From CAYFVR01 sp964346545 (GTDB taxonomy: Bacteria; Desulfobacterota; Desulfobacteria; Desulfobacterales; Desulfococcaceae), in the NCBI GenBank assembly GCA_964346545.1, contig CAYFVR010000203.1, positions 1-8,681 on the forward strand: DNA of 8,681 nucleotides, read 5' to 3'. The notes beneath the pieces were generated by a model. That model made no database searches. It saw nothing but the letters and a program-made list of their open reading frames with translations, and had not been told where the DNA came from. Below are positions 6,791-8,681 of the stretch, piece after piece. Numbering within the stretch: the stretch's first letter is position 1; each line of letters opens with the position of its first letter. A program made the translations under genes and the position numbers.

Positions 6791-7445
6791 ATTGCCGATG
6801 CGCGTCCAGCTCTCCGAGCAATTCCACGAGACCTTCGACCATGGCGTTGCCGCCGGCAAACGTCCGATCCTCCCTCGGCGGCCAAGAGATGACGCAGGCC
6901 GGCGTGGTCATAATTTCGTGGCGTTGAATCAAATCGTTCCATTGCCGAAGGATCGGATTCACCTTGAGGGGTTCGAGCTTGACCCCTTCTCCTTCCAGCG
7001 CCCGAATCAGCTCTCTTTCCGCTTTCACCCTTTGGCTTTGGGCCAGTTCGAACAGAATGCGGCGCGTCCGCAACATCTCGGACAGGCGGCCGTCCGCGTT
7101 GGCGGAATAGAGAAAATACTTGGAGAAGACGGCTTCGGCCATGCCCGACGGATAATCCACGAAGACGATCTTCGCGCCCAGCTCGCTCAAATCCGTCAGG
7201 GCTTCCTCCAGGACCGGCTCGATGTCGTGGCAGGCGCCGCAGAAGTAGTCGCTGAATACGATCACTTCAATCCAACCGGACCCATGGACAAACACGCCTT
7301 CGACTTTCGCCGAACTTGGCGAGGGAGAAAGCGATACCAACAGAAAAAATAGAAGGAAACAGGCATTTCGCAACGGACATTTTCCTTTTCGAAAAAGGTG
7401 GTTTGGGGGAAGAATCGACGCGCGGAGAATCCCCGGAATTTTCAC
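6789..7445 (-). CDS. Exported DsbA-like thioredoxin-fold protein
   Basis: From the GTG at 7445 the protein has 218 residues. A signal peptide is clear (hydrophobic core 29-39, SPSPSSA before KVEG at about 46/47), followed by a thioredoxin fold: strand IEVIVFSDYF (59-68), the CGAC active site (C69, C72) and a TTPACVI segment (180-186) with the cis-Pro P182. An all-helical insertion lies between, as in DsbA/DsbC-type proteins. It probably acts as a periplasmic thiol-disulfide oxidoreductase, or as a thiol protein that handles oxidised or As(III)-bound substrates; the partner is unknown. GTG 7445 overlaps the ACR3 stop as GTGA and follows AAGGAAG (7462-7456) by 10 nt. A TTG at 7373 is a strong alternative: AGGA lies 9 nt upstream and the signal peptide would then start normally (MRNACFLL), giving 194 residues. 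The GTG start leaves an unusually long 25-residue n-region. Confidence 0.85.
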   Translation of the reverse strand: MKIPGILRASILPPNHLFRKGKCPLRNACFLLFFLLVSLSPSPSSAKVEGVFVHGSGWIEVIVFSDYFCGACHDIEPVLEEALTDLSELGAKIVFVDYPSGMAEAVFSKYFLYSANADGRLSEMLRTRRILFELAQSQRVKAERELIRALEGEGVKLEPLKVNPILRQWNDLIQRHEIMTTPACVISWPPREDRTFAGGNAMVEGLVELLGELDAHRQ

Positions 7446-8527
7446 GAATGCCGGACTTCCTTCCCTCTGGGGACGCCGTGTCCTTCGGGAAACCAGGATT
7501 GGGTCCGGTTGGCGATTTTGACCAGGAAGAGCATGACCGGAACCTCCACCAAAACGCCGACGATGGTGGCCAGCACCGCGGGCGATGCCGGGCCGAACAG
7601 GGTGATGGCCACGGCCACGGCCAGCTCGAAGAAATTGGATGCGCCGATCATGCCCGCGGGGGCGGCCACGTTATGGGGCAGCCGCAACCATCGGGCCACC
7701 AGATAGGCGATGAAGAAAATCAGGGTCGTCTGGAGGGTCAGGGGAATGGCGATGAGAACGATGTGCAGGGGATTGTCGAGGATCACGTCGCCCTGGAACG
7801 AAAAGATGAGAATCAGCGTCAGCAGCAATCCGCCGATGGTGATGTTGTTGAACTTTGGCAGAAAGGAACGGTTGAAGTAATCTTCGCCCCGATTTTGGAT
7901 CACCAGATGACGGGTCGCGATGCCGGCCGTCAGCGGAATCACCACGAAAAGGAAGACCGACAGAAACAGCGTGTCCCACGGAATCTCGATGCCGCCCACG
8001 CCCAGCAGCAGTCCCACGATGGGGGTGAAGGCCAAGAGGATGATCAGATCGTTGGTGGCCACCTGAACGACCGTGTAGGCGGGGTTGCCCCGGGTGAGAT
8101 GGCTCCAGACGAAGACCATGGCCGTGCACGGCGCGGCGCCCAGCAGCACGGCGCCGGCCAGGTAGTCCCGGGCCAGATCGGGCGGAATCAACGGCTCGAA
8201 AATGACGTGGAAAAACAGCGCGGCGATGCCGAACATGGTAAACGGCTTGACCAGCCAGTTGACGATCCAGGTGAGGTAGAGTCCCGCGGGGTTTTTGCCG
8301 ACGTTTTTGACGCTGGCGAAATCGACCTTCATCATCATGGGATAGATCATGAGCCAGATCAACACCGCGATGGGGATGGAAACGTTGGCGTATTCGAATT
8401 GGGCCAGCACCGCCGGGACGGCGGGAAGAAATTTTCCGATCAGCACGCCCGCGACCATGCACAGCGCGACCCACACCGTGAGGTTGCGCTCGAAGAAGCT
8501 GATGCCCGCGTCTTTTTCATTTTCCAT
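7442..8527 (-). CDS. acr3: ACR3-family arsenite efflux permease
   Basis: This 361-residue integral membrane protein, with about ten hydrophobic segments, belongs to the ACR3 (bile acid/arsenite/riboflavin transporter) superfamily. It exports As(III) from the cytoplasm using the membrane potential or proton gradient. It has the family signatures IAVLIWLMIYPMMMKVDF (53-70), GAAPCTAMVFVWS (130-142) with the conserved C134, VATNDLIIL (156-164), and GASNFFELAVAVAI (295-308) with E301. C134 and E301 match, by a constant offset of 4, the essential C138 and E305 of Alkaliphilus metalliredigens Acr3. The length is typical. The ATG at 8527 follows AAAGGAGA, about 10 nt away. Its stop overlaps the start of the DsbA-like gene, so the two are co-translated. 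The truncated gene 75 nt upstream may belong to the same operon. Antimonite transport is possible but weaker in this family. Confidence 0.95.
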   Translation of the reverse strand: MENEKDAGISFFERNLTVWVALCMVAGVLIGKFLPAVPAVLAQFEYANVSIPIAVLIWLMIYPMMMKVDFASVKNVGKNPAGLYLTWIVNWLVKPFTMFGIAALFFHVIFEPLIPPDLARDYLAGAVLLGAAPCTAMVFVWSHLTRGNPAYTVVQVATNDLIILLAFTPIVGLLLGVGGIEIPWDTLFLSVFLFVVIPLTAGIATRHLVIQNRGEDYFNRSFLPKFNNITIGGLLLTLILIFSFQGDVILDNPLHIVLIAIPLTLQTTLIFFIAYLVARWLRLPHNVAAPAGMIGASNFFELAVAVAITLFGPASPAVLATIVGVLVEVPVMLFLVKIANRTQSWFPEGHGVPRGKEVRHS

Positions 8528-8602
8528 GGGTTGCGTTCTCCTTTAGGTTGGAACGGTTCATCCGCGCCAGGGGTTCGGCGCCGGATCGGAACGGCATTGG
8601 GT

Positions 8603-8681
8603 TCAAGCCGGGCATTCCCTCCGCGTTTTTTGGCGCCGGCACAGTTCCTCGGGTTCGCGGACCAGGATTTGGTCCAGAAGC
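8603..8681 (-). CDS. C-terminal end of an unidentified gene upstream of acr3
   Basis: Only 25 codons and a TGA stop (8605-8603) are visible, reading LLDQILVREPEELCRRQKTR followed by RECPA; the rest lies beyond the window. It is probably a real gene because it is charged and helical in character and sits on the same strand 75 nt before acr3. Arsenic operons often begin with an ArsR-family repressor, and the terminal Cys residues fit that idea, but the fragment is too short to identify. The gap 8528-8602 has no clear terminator, so readthrough into acr3 is plausible. A second minus-strand frame is also open here, so the call is tentative. Confidence 0.5.
   Translation of the reverse strand, partial: LLDQILVREPEELCRRQKTRRECPA

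Noticed and set aside
4733..6927. Long open plus-strand frames opposite the response regulator and kinase genes (4733-5638 and 5635-6927)
   Set aside because: They are antisense to two well-conserved genes, have low-complexity Gly/Pro/His-rich translations with no domain, and are expected from high GC at third codon positions.
7227..7241. CGACH in the DsbA-like protein read as a c-type heme site (CxxCH)
   Set aside because: It sits at the exact active-site position of a thioredoxin fold, after a beta strand and with a matching cis-Pro, so a redox dithiol is the better reading.
1..8681. CRISPR arrays, tRNA/rRNA genes, insertion sequences or attachment sites
   Set aside because: No regularly spaced repeats, cloverleaf-like segments, transposase or integrase genes, or terminal inverted repeats were seen.

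Overview
This is a GC-rich, gene-dense window from a Gram-negative bacterium. An RND efflux pump, a two-component system, an ACR3 arsenite permease and an encapsulin with a hemerythrin cargo would fit a Desulfobacterota or other proteobacterial genome. That assignment is a guess from gene content and base composition, because there is no rRNA or other phylogenetic marker here.

Layout, left to right. Positions 1-2079 (+) hold the C-terminal two thirds of an RND-family efflux permease, cut by the window start. Positions 2256-3633 (+) hold a two-gene encapsulin operon: a hemerythrin-like di-iron protein whose C-terminus carries an encapsulin cargo-loading peptide (LGIGSLKR), then a family 1 encapsulin shell protein with the HK97 fold. 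A 239-nt gap follows, with a strong hairpin and a good sigma70-like promoter, and leads to a short-chain dehydrogenase/reductase at 3873-4616 (+). An 18-bp bidirectional rho-independent terminator (4686-4727) separates this plus-strand block from a convergent minus-strand block. Read in its own direction, that block holds the end of an unidentified gene at the window edge (8681-8603), an ACR3 arsenite permease (8527-7442), a DsbA-like exported thiol protein overlapping it by GTGA (7445-6789) with a hairpin at its stop, and then a sensor histidine kinase (6555-5545) overlapping an OmpR/PhoB response regulator (5548-4805) by ATGA.

How the genes work together. The clearest functional unit is the encapsulin nanocompartment: the shell packages the hemerythrin through its C-terminal tag, giving a di-iron protein in a protein cage, probably for O2, NO or peroxide binding or iron handling. 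The second unit is an arsenic (As(III)) resistance segment, in which ACR3 is translationally coupled to an exported thioredoxin-fold protein. The kinase/regulator pair is a complete two-component system of unknown signal. The SDR and the RND pump are probably independent neighbours. Most of the genes belong to known families. The combinations most worth following up are the encapsulated hemerythrin, a shell lacking the tryptophan that stacks the flavin in Thermotoga maritima encapsulin, and the ACR3/DsbA-like coupling.
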